Origin: a virus
Length of the DNA stretch: 33,142 nucleotides
Virus record (IMG/VR): IMGVR_UViG_3300027712_000084
Location: 1 to 33,142 of that record
Reading direction: 5' to 3' (one strand)
Shown here: positions 1 to 8,238 of the stretch, piece by piece
How the letters are laid out: each line of letters opens with the position of its first letter
Numbering within the stretch: the stretch's first letter is position 1
Position numbers and translations under genes: made by a program
Notes under the pieces: model-generated
The model's input: the letters and a program-made list of their open reading frames with translations, nothing else
Databases searched by the model: none
Told to the model about the DNA's origin: nothing

Positions 1-99
1 CAGGCAGGAGTTCCTGATGCTCGTATTCGAACACAAAATATAGCACCAAGAACATCTGAAATATCTGCATCACAACAGGCAGGAGTTCCTGATGCTCGT
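1..99 (+). repeat. 24-bp direct repeat inside the Pro-rich gene
   Basis: Bases 1-24 and 76-99 are identical and both encode QAGVPDAR in frame. The 51 bases between them are not repeated inside the window. The start of the window may cut a longer repeat array, so the copy number cannot be judged. Confidence 0.85.
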
Positions 100-1647
100 T
101 ATCAAACTGCGCAACGTCCAGTACCAACTCCACCACCACGTCCAGCACCAGCTGCTCAACGTCCAGCACCAACTCCAGCACCACGTCCAGCACCTGCAGT
201 TGATCCAAATGCTAAATCAAAAGAAATGTTTCAGTCATATCAAAACAATAAAAATCAAGGCGATGATAGCGCTGCATCTTTCTTTGCTGCCGATGCGCAA
301 CGTATGAAAGAACAAGGTAAAAAAGCACCAAATGATTTTTCACAAGAAAACGAATCCGGTAAACCAAAGGGAAAAAAGAAAATGTCAGAATCAACTAATC
401 CAATGATCGCTGCATTCCTAGCTTTACAGGAAGCAAATCCACACAATATGTTCGAGGCGATGAAGATAAAACTTGCCAAAAAAGATTGGGATGGCAATGG
501 TAAAATGGAAGAAGGTGTTTCATCAGATCCTGATATGCTCGTTCCTAAAAGAAAAGATGCACCTGTTGACAACGTAACACCTATTCCACCTGAGTACAAG
601 CCAGCTCCAAGTACAAACGTTCCTCTTCCACCACCTCGTCCAAAGAACCTAAAAGAAACTGAAGGTCCTGACAGCTGGGAAAAAAATTCTCCAGAGAAAA
701 GAAAAAAAACTGTAAAACATAGAGAAGATAAGATTGTCAGAACTATGGGCATGAAAGAAGAAGTAGAAGCACTTGACGAGGGCATTTTTGATTCTGTGAA
801 AAAAGGTTTAGGTTTAAAAAACCCTCATCAAAAAGCTGCAGAAGAACACGCAAGGCTGGCTAGTGTAGCTTATGATGCTAGAGATACAGCACGCTTTGCT
901 AAACATAAGGATTTAGAGGCGTACCATAAATTTATGGCTAATCCTGATACAAGAATTCCTCAAATTCCAGATCCTGAACATTTCAAAAATATAGTAAGAA
1001 AAAAATATCCTAATGATGTCATGGAAAATTATTCACCAAAAGATATAAAGGAAGAAGCTGAGCACATCAATGAAGAATTTAAAAAAGGCGATGCAGTAAC
1101 GTACCAAAAAAATAAAAAGGAACGTGGCCAAGCAACTATTCATTCACCTTCAACTACTAAGAAAAATCATTGGTATATTAATACTAAAGATGAAGGTACC
1201 ATTTTAGTTCCTCACAAAGAGTTAGAGCATCATAACATTAAAGAAAATTCCGAACACATCGTTGAAAAAGTTGGTTTCTCTGATGCAGAACTTGCTCACT
1301 TTGCTTCTGTTTTTGAAACAGCTGTTGCACCACAGACTGATAAAAATGCTGCTGATGTTGGACAGCGTCCAGAATCAGAAGTACTTGATGAAGGTGGTCG
1401 TAAAAAAGATAGAGAAGAAAATCCAAATGAAGACAAAGGTCGTGCACCCGATCAGCATATTCAGGTAATCGCCGGTCGTGCGATGGCTGGTAATGCTCTA
1501 CCTTTCAAACATAATGATGGTACAACTAGCAAAATCACTCCTGCAATGGGTCGTGCTATCACCGCCCATCTACAGGGTTTAAAACCAGCTGAACGTCAGG
1601 CAGCTGTTAATAGAATGCATGACAGTGCCGATGGTCTAAGAGGTTAA
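1..1647 (+). CDS. Pro-rich virion/assembly protein (5'-truncated by window edge)
   Basis: The reading frame is open from base 1 to a TAA at 1645-1647, so the gene starts before the window; an internal ATG at 226 is not a convincing start because the upstream frame codes for a clear low-complexity protein. The N-terminal part has two copies of QAGVPDAR and a Pro/Ala/Arg-rich stretch (RPAPTPAPRPAP). A second Pro-rich linker follows, then a charged Lys/Glu-rich region and a small C-terminal domain containing IQVIAGRAMAGN. The linkers suggest an extended, multi-domain virion or prohead-core protein. It lies directly upstream of probable structural genes, which supports that placement. I do not recognise a catalytic domain; the exact role is unknown. 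Confidence 0.75.
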   Translation, partial: QAGVPDARIRTQNIAPRTSEISASQQAGVPDARYQTAQRPVPTPPPRPAPAAQRPAPTPAPRPAPAVDPNAKSKEMFQSYQNNKNQGDDSAASFFAADAQRMKEQGKKAPNDFSQENESGKPKGKKKMSESTNPMIAAFLALQEANPHNMFEAMKIKLAKKDWDGNGKMEEGVSSDPDMLVPKRKDAPVDNVTPIPPEYKPAPSTNVPLPPPRPKNLKETEGPDSWEKNSPEKRKKTVKHREDKIVRTMGMKEEVEALDEGIFDSVKKGLGLKNPHQKAAEEHARLASVAYDARDTARFAKHKDLEAYHKFMANPDTRIPQIPDPEHFKNIVRKKYPNDVMENYSPKDIKEEAEHINEEFKKGDAVTYQKNKKERGQATIHSPSTTKKNHWYINTKDEGTILVPHKELEHHNIKENSEHIVEKVGFSDAELAHFASVFETAVAPQTDKNAADVGQRPESEVLDEGGRKKDREENPNEDKGRAPDQHIQVIAGRAMAGNALPFKHNDGTTSKITPAMGRAITAHLQGLKPAERQAAVNRMHDSADGLRG

Positions 1648-1650
1648 TCA

Positions 1651-1896
1651 ATGCCAATCTTTGCTAACAATTTTATTGATCAAAGTAAATTGGTAGAAGA
1701 AGTTAAGCTGGTGGAAATTACTCCACCAGCTGCTGCACCTATTCCAAAACCTATTGTTAGTAAAGTAATATCGACACCTGCCATAGAGGCAAAAGAAACC
1801 GAAGATCACAATCTTTTAATCGTCAATGGTAAAGCTAAAAAAGTAAGTAGGCATTCTGCTTATATGCTTGACATGCTAACCATAGATATCGAATAA
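1651..1896 (+). CDS. small hypothetical protein
   Basis: Product of 81 residues starting MPIFANNF, three bases after the previous stop, so it is probably co-translated with it. The middle is Pro/Ala-rich (PPAAAPIPKP), echoing the linkers of the upstream protein. The C-terminus is more structured (LLIVNGKAKKVSRHSAYMLDML). No motif is recognised. A late-type promoter motif begins right at its stop codon and serves the next gene. Confidence 0.65.
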   Translation: MPIFANNFIDQSKLVEEVKLVEITPPAAAPIPKPIVSKVISTPAIEAKETEDHNLLIVNGKAKKVSRHSAYMLDMLTIDIE

Positions 1897-1904
1897 CATA
1901 AATA
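1897..1904 (+). promoter_or_regulatory. T4-type late promoter motif upstream of structural gene
   Basis: CATAAATA matches the T4 late promoter consensus TATAAATA at seven of eight positions and ends 27 bases before the ATG at 1932. The leader carries a clear AGGAG Shine-Dalgarno. A gp33-like co-activator gene in the same window (32383) supports T4-style late transcription. Confidence 0.6.
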
Positions 1905-1931
1905 CAAAAAACAATTTCTAGGAGAAAATAA

Positions 1932-2945
1932 ATGGCACAATGGGGTAGAAACGACCAGTCTGTTACTGCTAACAGCACTACAACTACAGAAACATCTAAT
2001 GGTGCACCAATCGGCACTTACGCTCTTGTTAATGGTGGATCCACTTCAAATATTACGTCAGTTGCTGTGGCTCATACACCAAATGGTCACTTCGGTAACA
2101 CATCATCCGGTTCACGTGCATCTGTTGATGCTGCTATGTTCGGTAACACCACAATCAATGCTTTCCGTCAGGGTCAGGCAATCGGTGTTTACGGTGTTGA
2201 TGCTGCTGAAATGGGTGTAATTACCGGTACTTCTAATGGTATCTATCGTATAACTTCCGGTGGTACTGGTTATGGCGCTAACGCTGCTGTAACGATTAAT
2301 TTCTCTAATAGCACATCGACATATGCAAACGTATCAGCCGCTAACTCTACTGTAAATTCAACGAGCAATGCTGGCCGTGTTACTGCAATGACTGCTAATC
2401 AAACAATCGTTGGCATTATTGGTCAGGTATCAGTAACGATTGCTGCTCCTGCTGCCATTAACATTACCGCAAACTCGGTTGGTTTCAGCAATACCACTGA
2501 TACTATTGCAGTTGCAACTGCAAACTCTAAGTGGCAGGTCGGTGACCGTTTATTTTACGGTGTTCCAACAAGCAATACACCAATCGCGCCGCTTGCAGGT
2601 AATACTTACTATTATGTTTCTTTCGCAAACACTACAACAATTGCTCTTTCAACAACAGCAACTGGTGCTAATATCGATATTACCGATGTTCGTACTACCG
2701 CAACTGGTGAAGTTCACACTATCCAGGGCGACACTGCCACTGGCCTATTGATTCCATCGGGTGCGAAAAGACATGCTGCACATGCTGGTTGGGTTCTTCG
2801 TACCGAAGGTACTGGTGGACGTGCCGGACGTGTTCAAATGGAAACATTAGTTGCCATGGGTTCACTTGGTGCTCAAACTGCTGCATACGGTACACCTGCC
2901 GCTGTAGCTGATGCTACGGACGACAATATTCTTCACGATTCTTAA
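1932..2945 (+). CDS. virion structural protein, Thr/Ser/Asn-rich
   Basis: Product of 337 residues with a strong RBS (AGGAG, 7-8 bases upstream) and a late-type promoter motif. Composition is dominated by Thr, Ser, Asn, Ala and Gly with alternating polar/hydrophobic stretches, typical of beta-rich phage surface or tail proteins. The N-terminal MAQWGRNDQ and the C-terminal region (GWVLRTEGTGGRAGRVQMETLVAM) resemble a conserved group of structural proteins in marine and soil T4-like phages. No signal peptide or membrane segment is seen. The exact virion location (head decoration, neck or tail) cannot be told from sequence alone. Confidence 0.7.
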   Translation: MAQWGRNDQSVTANSTTTTETSNGAPIGTYALVNGGSTSNITSVAVAHTPNGHFGNTSSGSRASVDAAMFGNTTINAFRQGQAIGVYGVDAAEMGVITGTSNGIYRITSGGTGYGANAAVTINFSNSTSTYANVSAANSTVNSTSNAGRVTAMTANQTIVGIIGQVSVTIAAPAAINITANSVGFSNTTDTIAVATANSKWQVGDRLFYGVPTSNTPIAPLAGNTYYYVSFANTTTIALSTTATGANIDITDVRTTATGEVHTIQGDTATGLLIPSGAKRHAAHAGWVLRTEGTGGRAGRVQMETLVAMGSLGAQTAAYGTPAAVADATDDNILHDS

Positions 2946-2965
2946 TAGCAAGTGAGGATTAAATT

Positions 2966-3520
2966 ATGACGGATAATTCACTTAAAATATCTGAATTACC
3001 AACAGCTGCGAATGTTGCCTCTACTGACAGGATCTTGGTTCTCCGAGATCCTGCCGGATCCCCTTCTGTTCGTACTGTTACTGTTGGCGCTATAACAGGG
3101 TTTGCGCAAACGACATCATATAGTCCTAATTTTTGTACAAATACCGGTAACGTCGTTTCTATTTCTAGTGGAACACAGACGGGTAATTATACTAAAACTG
3201 GTAAAATCTGTTATTTTAGAGTATATGTACAGTTTGCTAATTCAACATACGCCGATGGATCTGGGCAGTATCAAATTACGCTTCCGTTCCCATCTGTCGC
3301 AACTATTTCTATACGAGGCGGAACACTTCATAATACAAACACTGCTTCAATATATCATATATCTGGTATTTTAGACGTTGCCTCTAATACTACAGTAATG
3401 CCTTTATATTATACCGGTGGTACTACTGACTTAGCATGGAAAAATACTACTCCTGTTAGTTGGATGTCAGGTAATAGTACCCATTTTGACATATCGGGTG
3501 TTTACGAAACAACTACATAA
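2966..3520 (+). CDS. probable tail/neck fibre or virion attachment protein
   Basis: Product of 184 residues with RBS GTGAGG. The N-terminus (LKISELPTAANVASTDRILV) matches the 'KISELP...D.ILV' head segment common at the N-terminus of phage fibre and appendage proteins, where it serves as a virion-anchoring domain. The remainder is beta-rich, polar, Thr/Ser/Asn-rich and ends in a short C-terminal domain, as expected for a small receptor-facing appendage. It follows a structural gene with a 20-base gap. The assignment rests on family resemblance and composition, not on a defined catalytic motif. Confidence 0.6.
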   Translation: MTDNSLKISELPTAANVASTDRILVLRDPAGSPSVRTVTVGAITGFAQTTSYSPNFCTNTGNVVSISSGTQTGNYTKTGKICYFRVYVQFANSTYADGSGQYQITLPFPSVATISIRGGTLHNTNTASIYHISGILDVASNTTVMPLYYTGGTTDLAWKNTTPVSWMSGNSTHFDISGVYETTT

Positions 3521-3534
3521 TAAAAGAATAATTA

Positions 3535-3924
3535 ATGAATGAATATTTGACGGATAAGAATTTTTTATTATTTTGTGCGCATCATTATGATAATGCTCAG
3601 TACGCTTCTACTGAAGATTTCATTGAAGACCTTAACCGTATCAAGTATATTAAAAAGTTAGTTACAAGATATATTGAGAATGGTGATTTGAAAGAGAGAT
3701 TAATTCTCAATCATATTATCGTTCTCAATAATTGTTTTGGCCCCGAGGCTTTATGTAAAATACTTTATTTGAAACTTAATACTCAAATGAAGTATGTAAA
3801 GCCCTTTTTAGTTTTATTAAATATAATACCAGACTTAATTTATAATGTGGGTGATGAAAAAGTTGTGGACACTAATTTAATTGAAATGGACGAGCTAATA
3901 GTCGCAAAACTAAGGAAAGTATAA
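3535..3924 (+). CDS. conserved T4-like phage protein of unknown function
   Basis: Product of 129 residues, mostly alpha-helical. The segment EDFIEDLNRIKYIKKLVTRY followed by LKERLILNHIIVLNNCFGPEA is a pattern I associate with a widely conserved hypothetical protein in T4-like phages of marine and alphaproteobacterial hosts, usually next to structural genes. No catalytic motif is visible. Its stop overlaps the start of the metallopeptidase gene by one base (TAATG), so the two are probably translationally coupled. Confidence 0.65.
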   Translation: MNEYLTDKNFLLFCAHHYDNAQYASTEDFIEDLNRIKYIKKLVTRYIENGDLKERLILNHIIVLNNCFGPEALCKILYLKLNTQMKYVKPFLVLLNIIPDLIYNVGDEKVVDTNLIEMDELIVAKLRKV

Positions 3925-4547
3925 TGAGTGCATCGATAAAATACGTTAAAGATTTCATTCGTTTTGCCGTAAAACATATTGGCCTTACAACAGTTCCAAC
4001 AATTCATTTAGTTGGTAGTTCGGAAAATAAACATAACGCCTTCGGTCATTTCCTTGGCACTCGTAAAGGCACTACTATATCTGTTCGCATTACCGATCGT
4101 CATCCAATTGACGTTATGCGCACTATTGCACACGAATTAATTCACTATCATCAGAGAATTAAAGGTGTTACTAAATCAGAACAGATGAAAGAAGACGAGG
4201 CTAATGCATTGGCCGGACGTATTATGCGAGAATACGATAACGCTTATCCTCATGTTTTCAAAGCCAAACCAATCGGAAATATTAGAGAAGATGGTGCAGC
4301 GATGTCCACTGGAGCTGGAATTTCTGGCTCGGCCGGAGATCCTGATCCATCTAATCCTCTTGCGAAACCTCTTTTAAATAAAAATAAAACAGCTATGCTA
4401 CGCAGAGCGAATGTTCTTGAAGGCATAATCAATCAGTTACTGGCAGGTAATATGAACGCCAGAGATAATCCAAAGAAAAAAGGTCTTGGTAAAATTTTAG
4501 GTCATGAAAAAGCACTCGAAAAAAGAGCGGAGACAAGAATCTCATGA
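3924..4547 (+). CDS. HExxH zinc metallopeptidase
   Basis: Product of 207 residues. The zinc-binding motif is HELIH at residues 70-74 (TIAHELIHYHQR), with a downstream acidic helix (KEDEANALAGRIM, about 89-101) that can supply the third ligand in gluzincin fashion. The C-terminal half is a Gly/Ser/Pro-rich linker and a basic tail (KKKGLGKILGHEKALEKR). It overlaps neighbours on both sides by 1-4 bases in the structural block, so a role in virion maturation or in cleaving host protein or peptidoglycan is possible, but the substrate is unknown. A second HExxH protein is encoded on the opposite strand at 21704-22186. Confidence 0.7.
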   Translation: MSASIKYVKDFIRFAVKHIGLTTVPTIHLVGSSENKHNAFGHFLGTRKGTTISVRITDRHPIDVMRTIAHELIHYHQRIKGVTKSEQMKEDEANALAGRIMREYDNAYPHVFKAKPIGNIREDGAAMSTGAGISGSAGDPDPSNPLAKPLLNKNKTAMLRRANVLEGIINQLLAGNMNARDNPKKKGLGKILGHEKALEKRAETRIS

Positions 4548-4936
4548 TTGCAGAAGATTACCGAAACAATCGTATGGAAGATGCGATTGAAAAATTAACA
4601 GAAGTTTCAAGCGATTTGAATAAAGTTATTGCTGTTCATGAACAGCGACTGAATCAACAGGAAAAACAAATGGGCAATTTAGAAACGGTTGTTGAAAAAA
4701 GACGTGAAGAATCTGAAATTAAATTAAAAGATGTTTATGATACCATTCGTAGTGAAGATCGTAGCATATTGGAAGAATTAAACAATATGCGCCAAGAAGC
4801 CAGCATTCAACACGAGAAACTCCAGGATCGTATTACTCTCATGGAGCAGAAAATTTGGATGTATGCAGGTGCAATCTCCGTGTTGTTTTTCTTTATCTCC
4901 TATGGACCATCCCTGCTTAAGTTATTTGGAAAATAA
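4544..4936 (+). CDS. coiled-coil protein with C-terminal membrane anchor (XhlA-like)
   Basis: Product of 130 residues overlapping the metallopeptidase stop by four bases (ATGA). Residues 10-105 are a long charged heptad-like coiled coil, followed by one hydrophobic segment (MYAGAISVLFFFISYGPSLL) and a short basic end. This N-coil/C-anchor layout resembles XhlA-type holin-associated or phage membrane proteins. A lysis or membrane-scaffold role is plausible but not shown. Gene order places it at the end of the structural block, just before a new promoter. Confidence 0.6.
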   Translation: MIAEDYRNNRMEDAIEKLTEVSSDLNKVIAVHEQRLNQQEKQMGNLETVVEKRREESEIKLKDVYDTIRSEDRSILEELNNMRQEASIQHEKLQDRITLMEQKIWMYAGAISVLFFFISYGPSLLKLFGK

Positions 4937-4939
4937 CAC

Positions 4940-4968
4940 TTGCCTTATTAACTGAATGACAGTATAAT
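4940..4968 (+). promoter_or_regulatory. sigma70-type promoter for primase gene
   Basis: TTGCCT, 17-base spacer, TATAAT. Predicted transcription start is about 4975. That makes a GTG at 4975 unusable as a start codon and supports the ATG at 4999 as the primase start. Confidence 0.65.
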
Positions 4969-4998
4969 AGTACTGTGCTGTTGAATAAGGTAAGAGTT

Positions 4999-6021
4999 AT
5001 GGATTGGTTAGAACACAAATACATCGGTTTGATCTCCTCTAGACTTGAGAAGTTTAAACGAAAGGGACCAAGTCTCTATAACTTTCGTTGTCCCCTCTGT
5101 GGAGACTCTGAATCGTCACGTAGCAAAGCACGTGGATATATCTATGAGAAAACTGGAAAGATGCTTTTCCACTGTCACAACTGCAATGCAACTTCAGGTG
5201 TGCCGAATTTCATTAAGATGCTTGATCATAATATCTATAATGAATTTATGTATGAGAAACTTCTCGATAAGAAATCTCCAGAACAGATTAATCTTGATAA
5301 TTTCGTCGATAAGATGAAGAAACCTGTCTTCATGACTGGTGGGCCTTTGCGAGGATTAAGGAAGGTAAGTCAGTTATCTCCGAATCATCCTGTCAAAAAG
5401 CTAGTTGATAAACGAAAAATTCCCAACCCTTATCATGCGAAGCTGTTTGCATGTCCTAATTATAAAGCATTTACCAATAATTTGCTTCCGGGAAAGTTTG
5501 ATGAGGAAACTCTTCAGAGAGATGAAACACGTCTCCTTATTCCCTTTATTGATAAAAATAAAAATGTACATGCATACCAGGGCCGAGCTGTCGGCGAGAG
5601 CAAGGTTAAATACATCACTATTGTCCTTGATGATGCCGTACCGAAAGTTTATGGTTTAGACACAGTAGATTTTAATAAAACTGTTTACGTTATGGAGGGT
5701 CCCATTGATTCTATGTTTATTCCTAATAGTATTGCTACTGCCGGTGGTGATCTGGCTTCGGCGATTCATTCTTTCCCTAAACAAGGAATGGTGGTAGTTT
5801 ACGACAATGAGCCTCGTAGCAAAGAAACAATAAAAAAGCTTGACAAAGCAATCCTAAACGGGTATAATGTATGCATATGGCCTGACAACCTTGAGCATAA
5901 GGACGTCAACGATATGGTGCTTGCTGGTCTGTCCTCGGATTTTATCAAGCATATCATCGACAAAAATACGTATAAAGATCTTGCTGCCAAAATGGCGCTT
6001 TCAAAATGGAGTAAAGTATAA
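4999..6021 (+). CDS. 61: DNA primase, T4 gp61-like
   Basis: Product of 340 residues (T4 gp61 is about 342) that makes RNA primers for lagging-strand synthesis with the gp41 helicase. An N-terminal zinc ribbon uses C31, C34, C59 and C62 (CPLC and CHNC). The TOPRIM core shows YVMEGPIDSMF near 230-240 with the EG motif, and VVVYDNEPRS near 265-274 with the acidic pair. I chose the ATG at 4999, with AAGG eight bases upstream, over the in-frame GTG at 4975, which coincides with the predicted transcription start. The gene overlaps the next ATG by one base. The helicase loader gp59 lies about 27 kb away in this window. Confidence 0.9.
   Translation: MDWLEHKYIGLISSRLEKFKRKGPSLYNFRCPLCGDSESSRSKARGYIYEKTGKMLFHCHNCNATSGVPNFIKMLDHNIYNEFMYEKLLDKKSPEQINLDNFVDKMKKPVFMTGGPLRGLRKVSQLSPNHPVKKLVDKRKIPNPYHAKLFACPNYKAFTNNLLPGKFDEETLQRDETRLLIPFIDKNKNVHAYQGRAVGESKVKYITIVLDDAVPKVYGLDTVDFNKTVYVMEGPIDSMFIPNSIATAGGDLASAIHSFPKQGMVVVYDNEPRSKETIKKLDKAILNGYNVCIWPDNLEHKDVNDMVLAGLSSDFIKHIIDKNTYKDLAAKMALSKWSKV
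5840..5868 (+). promoter_or_regulatory. perfect sigma70 consensus inside primase gene
   Basis: TTGACA, exactly 17 bases, TATAAT, all within the primase reading frame. If used it would transcribe the last part of the primase gene and the downstream run through thyX and nrdA. A coding-sequence coincidence cannot be excluded, but both hexamers are perfect at optimal spacing. Confidence 0.5.
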
Positions 6022-6260
6022 TGGCACTTACTAAGCTTACCTATCCTGGTCTTGACATTTACGTCGACCTTTCTGAAGTCAAGTATATTGAGCGAGAAAT
6101 TCGCCCCAATAATCATGGACTAATTCTTCCCAATGAAAAAGATTATTACACCAAGATCGCACTAGGTAATGGTCGTGTTATTGCCTGTACTGAATCTGTT
6201 GAGTACATTATGGAAAAGATGAACATGGCTACTACTGAAAAAACCTGTACCTGCGCATGA
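6021..6260 (+). CDS. small conserved protein, FlbD-like pattern
   Basis: Product of 79 residues whose ATG overlaps the primase stop by one base. The pattern (L-x-Y-P..IYVDLSEVKYIERE, then ALGNGRVIACTESVEYIMEKM) follows the strand order of FlbD-like small proteins: a positional 'I..V....I' strand, then a 'NG....V.ES...I' end. The next gene shares this layout, so the two look like diverged paralogues. The C-terminus ends in CTCA with two cysteines. Function is unknown. Confidence 0.6.
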   Translation: MALTKLTYPGLDIYVDLSEVKYIEREIRPNNHGLILPNEKDYYTKIALGNGRVIACTESVEYIMEKMNMATTEKTCTCA

Positions 6261-6478
6261 TTAAGCTAACAAATGCAGTTGAAGCACATAAAGGTAATTT
6301 GATTTATATCAATCCTTATCATATCAGTGCTGTTTATGAATTTGCCAAAACAAATGGCGGTAGTTTAACGACTGTAATTTATGGTGGTTATACTGGCATT
6401 AATTGGGAAGTTGAAGAAAGTTTGAACGAAGTGCTTAAGCTTATAAAGAAAACAGAAGTACAAACCGATTGGTTCTAA
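6257..6478 (+). CDS. small FlbD-like protein
   Basis: Product of 73 residues overlapping the previous stop by four bases. MIKLTNAVEAHKGNLIYINPYHISAVYEF...TTVIYGG....NWEVEESLNEVLKLI has the recognisable FlbD-family order: MIxLT start, INPxxI strand, T-x-V strand and a V-x-ES-x-x-EVxxLI tail. FlbD-like proteins are also common in phages, where their role is not established. No RNA- or DNA-binding motif is evident. Confidence 0.6.
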   Translation: MIKLTNAVEAHKGNLIYINPYHISAVYEFAKTNGGSLTTVIYGGYTGINWEVEESLNEVLKLIKKTEVQTDWF

Positions 6479-6494
6479 CATAATGGAGTAGGAT

Positions 6495-6803
6495 GTGAGT
6501 CTCGAATCGTTCTTTGATAAAAATGAACCTGATATATTTTGTAAAGAAACACATCTTAGGATTAAACTAAGTATCGCAGCATATGCATACGAATTTGATG
6601 CTAACTCCATTATGTCAGATAATCAGTTCGATTATCTTTGTTCTAAAGTTGATTTGATTGCTAAAACTAACAATGAAGATATGGATAGGTGGTTTATACG
6701 GAACTTTGATAAATCAACTGGTCAATGGATTCACCACCATCCTAATCTAAAAAGAATTAAATATCTTTATGAAAAACATTTTAAAGCGAAGGGTGTAAAA
6801 TGA
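6495..6803 (+). CDS. conserved small phage protein, GTG start
   Basis: Product of 102 residues; the start is a GTG at 6495 preceded by GGAGTAGGA. It overlaps thyX by four bases (ATGA). The segment KLSIAAYAYEFDANSIMSDNQFDYLCSKVD faintly resembles the N-terminal 'hYYxxD.P.isD.eYD.L' helix pair of NAD+-dependent DNA ligases. The nucleotidyltransferase core is absent, so it is not a ligase. It may be a stand-alone NMN-binding-like or unrelated helical protein. Confidence 0.6.
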   Translation: MSLESFFDKNEPDIFCKETHLRIKLSIAAYAYEFDANSIMSDNQFDYLCSKVDLIAKTNNEDMDRWFIRNFDKSTGQWIHHHPNLKRIKYLYEKHFKAKGVK

Positions 6804-7501
6804 ACACTGCTAAGATTATTGCCTATACTAACCCCTTTATTAAAATTTATGATAAGGAAGATAACGAAGAATCATTTCGACTTATGGGTGTTGATGAGTT
6901 CATTGCCTACGTTGCTCGTGTTAGCAATCCATCAAATCAGAATAACACGTTGACCGCTCCAAAATTGCTTAGGTATCTTGCTAAGAATAAGCACTGGTCA
7001 CCATTCGAAATGGTTGATGTTGTGATGGAAATAAATACGACAAGGGATATTGGTCGTCAGATTCTTCGCCATCGTTCATTTACCTTTCAGGAGTTTAGTC
7101 AGCGTTATGCTGATCCTACCAAGGACATGGGGTTTGTTCACCGTGAAGCTCGTCTTCAGGACACAAAGAATCGTCAAAACAGTATTGAGATTAGTGAAAA
7201 GGACGATCCTTTTCTTGAATTGGATTGGCAGAAAAGGCAAGCAAAGTTGCTTGAAATGGTGGACGATACCTATAACTGGGCAATTGAACAGGGTATTGCC
7301 AAGGAACAGGCTCGTGCAGTTCTTCCTGAAGGTCTGACTATGTCACGTATGTATATGAAGGGTTCTCTTCGCTCGTGGATTCACTACTGTCAGGTTCGTA
7401 TGGATGTATCTACTCAAAAAGAGCATCGTGACATCGCCACTGATGCTTGGTATGAAATTACTAAGAAATTTCCGTCACTCAAGGATGCACTGGACATTTA
7501 A
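6800..7501 (+). CDS. thyX: flavin-dependent thymidylate synthase ThyX
   Basis: Product of 233 residues, a normal ThyX length. It makes dTMP from dUMP using methylene-tetrahydrofolate and FAD/NADPH. The signature RHRx7S is present as R90-H91-R92...S100 (RHRSFTFQEFSQRY), preceded by the HWSPFE segment (65-70) and followed by the dUMP-site region LPEGLTMSRMYMKGSLRSWIHY. The last part keeps the usual Q-x-E-x-R pattern (TQKEHRDIA). With NrdA, NrdB and glutaredoxin it supplies dNTPs for replication. It overlaps its neighbours by four and one bases, indicating one operon. T4 itself uses ThyA-type Td, so this is a non-orthologous replacement. Confidence 0.95.
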   Translation: MNTAKIIAYTNPFIKIYDKEDNEESFRLMGVDEFIAYVARVSNPSNQNNTLTAPKLLRYLAKNKHWSPFEMVDVVMEINTTRDIGRQILRHRSFTFQEFSQRYADPTKDMGFVHREARLQDTKNRQNSIEISEKDDPFLELDWQKRQAKLLEMVDDTYNWAIEQGIAKEQARAVLPEGLTMSRMYMKGSLRSWIHYCQVRMDVSTQKEHRDIATDAWYEITKKFPSLKDALDI

Positions 7502-8238
7502 TGAATAGTTACAGATCAGTTTTTCTATCAGATATTCATCTTGGAACACAGTCTTGCCAATCGAAAGCACTGCTTTCTTTTTTGAAATCGTTTGAATGTG
7601 AAAAGCTGTATCTGGTTGGTGACATCATCGATGGCTGGGAGATGCATAAACGCATGTACTGGCCACAAGATCACAACGACGTAATCCAAAAGATCTTAAG
7701 AAAAGGTCGTAAAGGTACTGAGATATTTTATATTCCCGGTAACCACGATGAGTTTTTAAGGTCTTTTGGGTCTCAGTTTTTTGGCAATATACATCTTCTT
7801 CCAGAAACTGTACATATATCTCCTGCTGGAAAAACATATCTGGTAATTCATGGAGACCAGTTCGATGTAGTTATTAAAAACGCTAAGTGGTTGGCTCATG
7901 TAGGATCATGGGCTTATGATGTGGCAATAGTTTTAAATATCATATTGAATAAGGTAAGAAACTTTTTTGGACTGCCATATTGGTCAATTAGTGCTTGGGC
8001 CAAGTATAAAGTTAAATCAGCAGTTAACTTTATCGGAAACTACGAAGAAACTTTATCGAACTTTGCTAAATCAAAGCACGTCGATGGCATAATCTGTGGT
8101 CATATCCACCATGCTAATATAAAAGATATTGATGGTCTTAAATACATCAACTGTGGAGACTGGGTAGAGTCTTGCACTGCAATCGTAGAACATCATAATG
8201 GTAAATTAGAATTATTGAGGTATGCAAATGAAACTTGA
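7501..8238 (+). CDS. LpxH-like calcineurin-type metallophosphatase
   Basis: Product of 245 residues with all five metallophosphoesterase blocks: SDIHLG (D11, H13), GDIIDGW (D41), GNHDE (N81, H82), HGDQFD (H117) and GHIHHAN (H201, H203). The overall sequence, notably YWPQDHNDVIQKILRKGRKGT, resembles the UDP-2,3-diacylglucosamine diphosphatase-like family common in alphaproteobacteria rather than DNA-processing Mre11-type enzymes. A long middle helix pair (about 125-180) could contact membrane lipid, as in LpxH. It starts one base before the thyX stop ends. In a phage it may alter lipid A synthesis or act on another nucleotide-sugar lipid; the substrate is inferred. Confidence 0.75.
   Translation: MNSYRSVFLSDIHLGTQSCQSKALLSFLKSFECEKLYLVGDIIDGWEMHKRMYWPQDHNDVIQKILRKGRKGTEIFYIPGNHDEFLRSFGSQFFGNIHLLPETVHISPAGKTYLVIHGDQFDVVIKNAKWLAHVGSWAYDVAIVLNIILNKVRNFFGLPYWSISAWAKYKVKSAVNFIGNYEETLSNFAKSKHVDGIICGHIHHANIKDIDGLKYINCGDWVESCTAIVEHHNGKLELLRYANET

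Noticed and set aside
255-785. 176-codon minus-strand frame opposite the Pro-rich gene
   Set aside because: Ser/Phe-rich shadow of Lys/Glu/Pro-rich coding on the + strand; no RBS.
4975-4998. Upstream GTG start for primase
   Set aside because: It coincides with the predicted transcription start of the TTGCCT-17-TATAAT promoter and lacks an RBS; ATG at 4999 has AAGG at good spacing.
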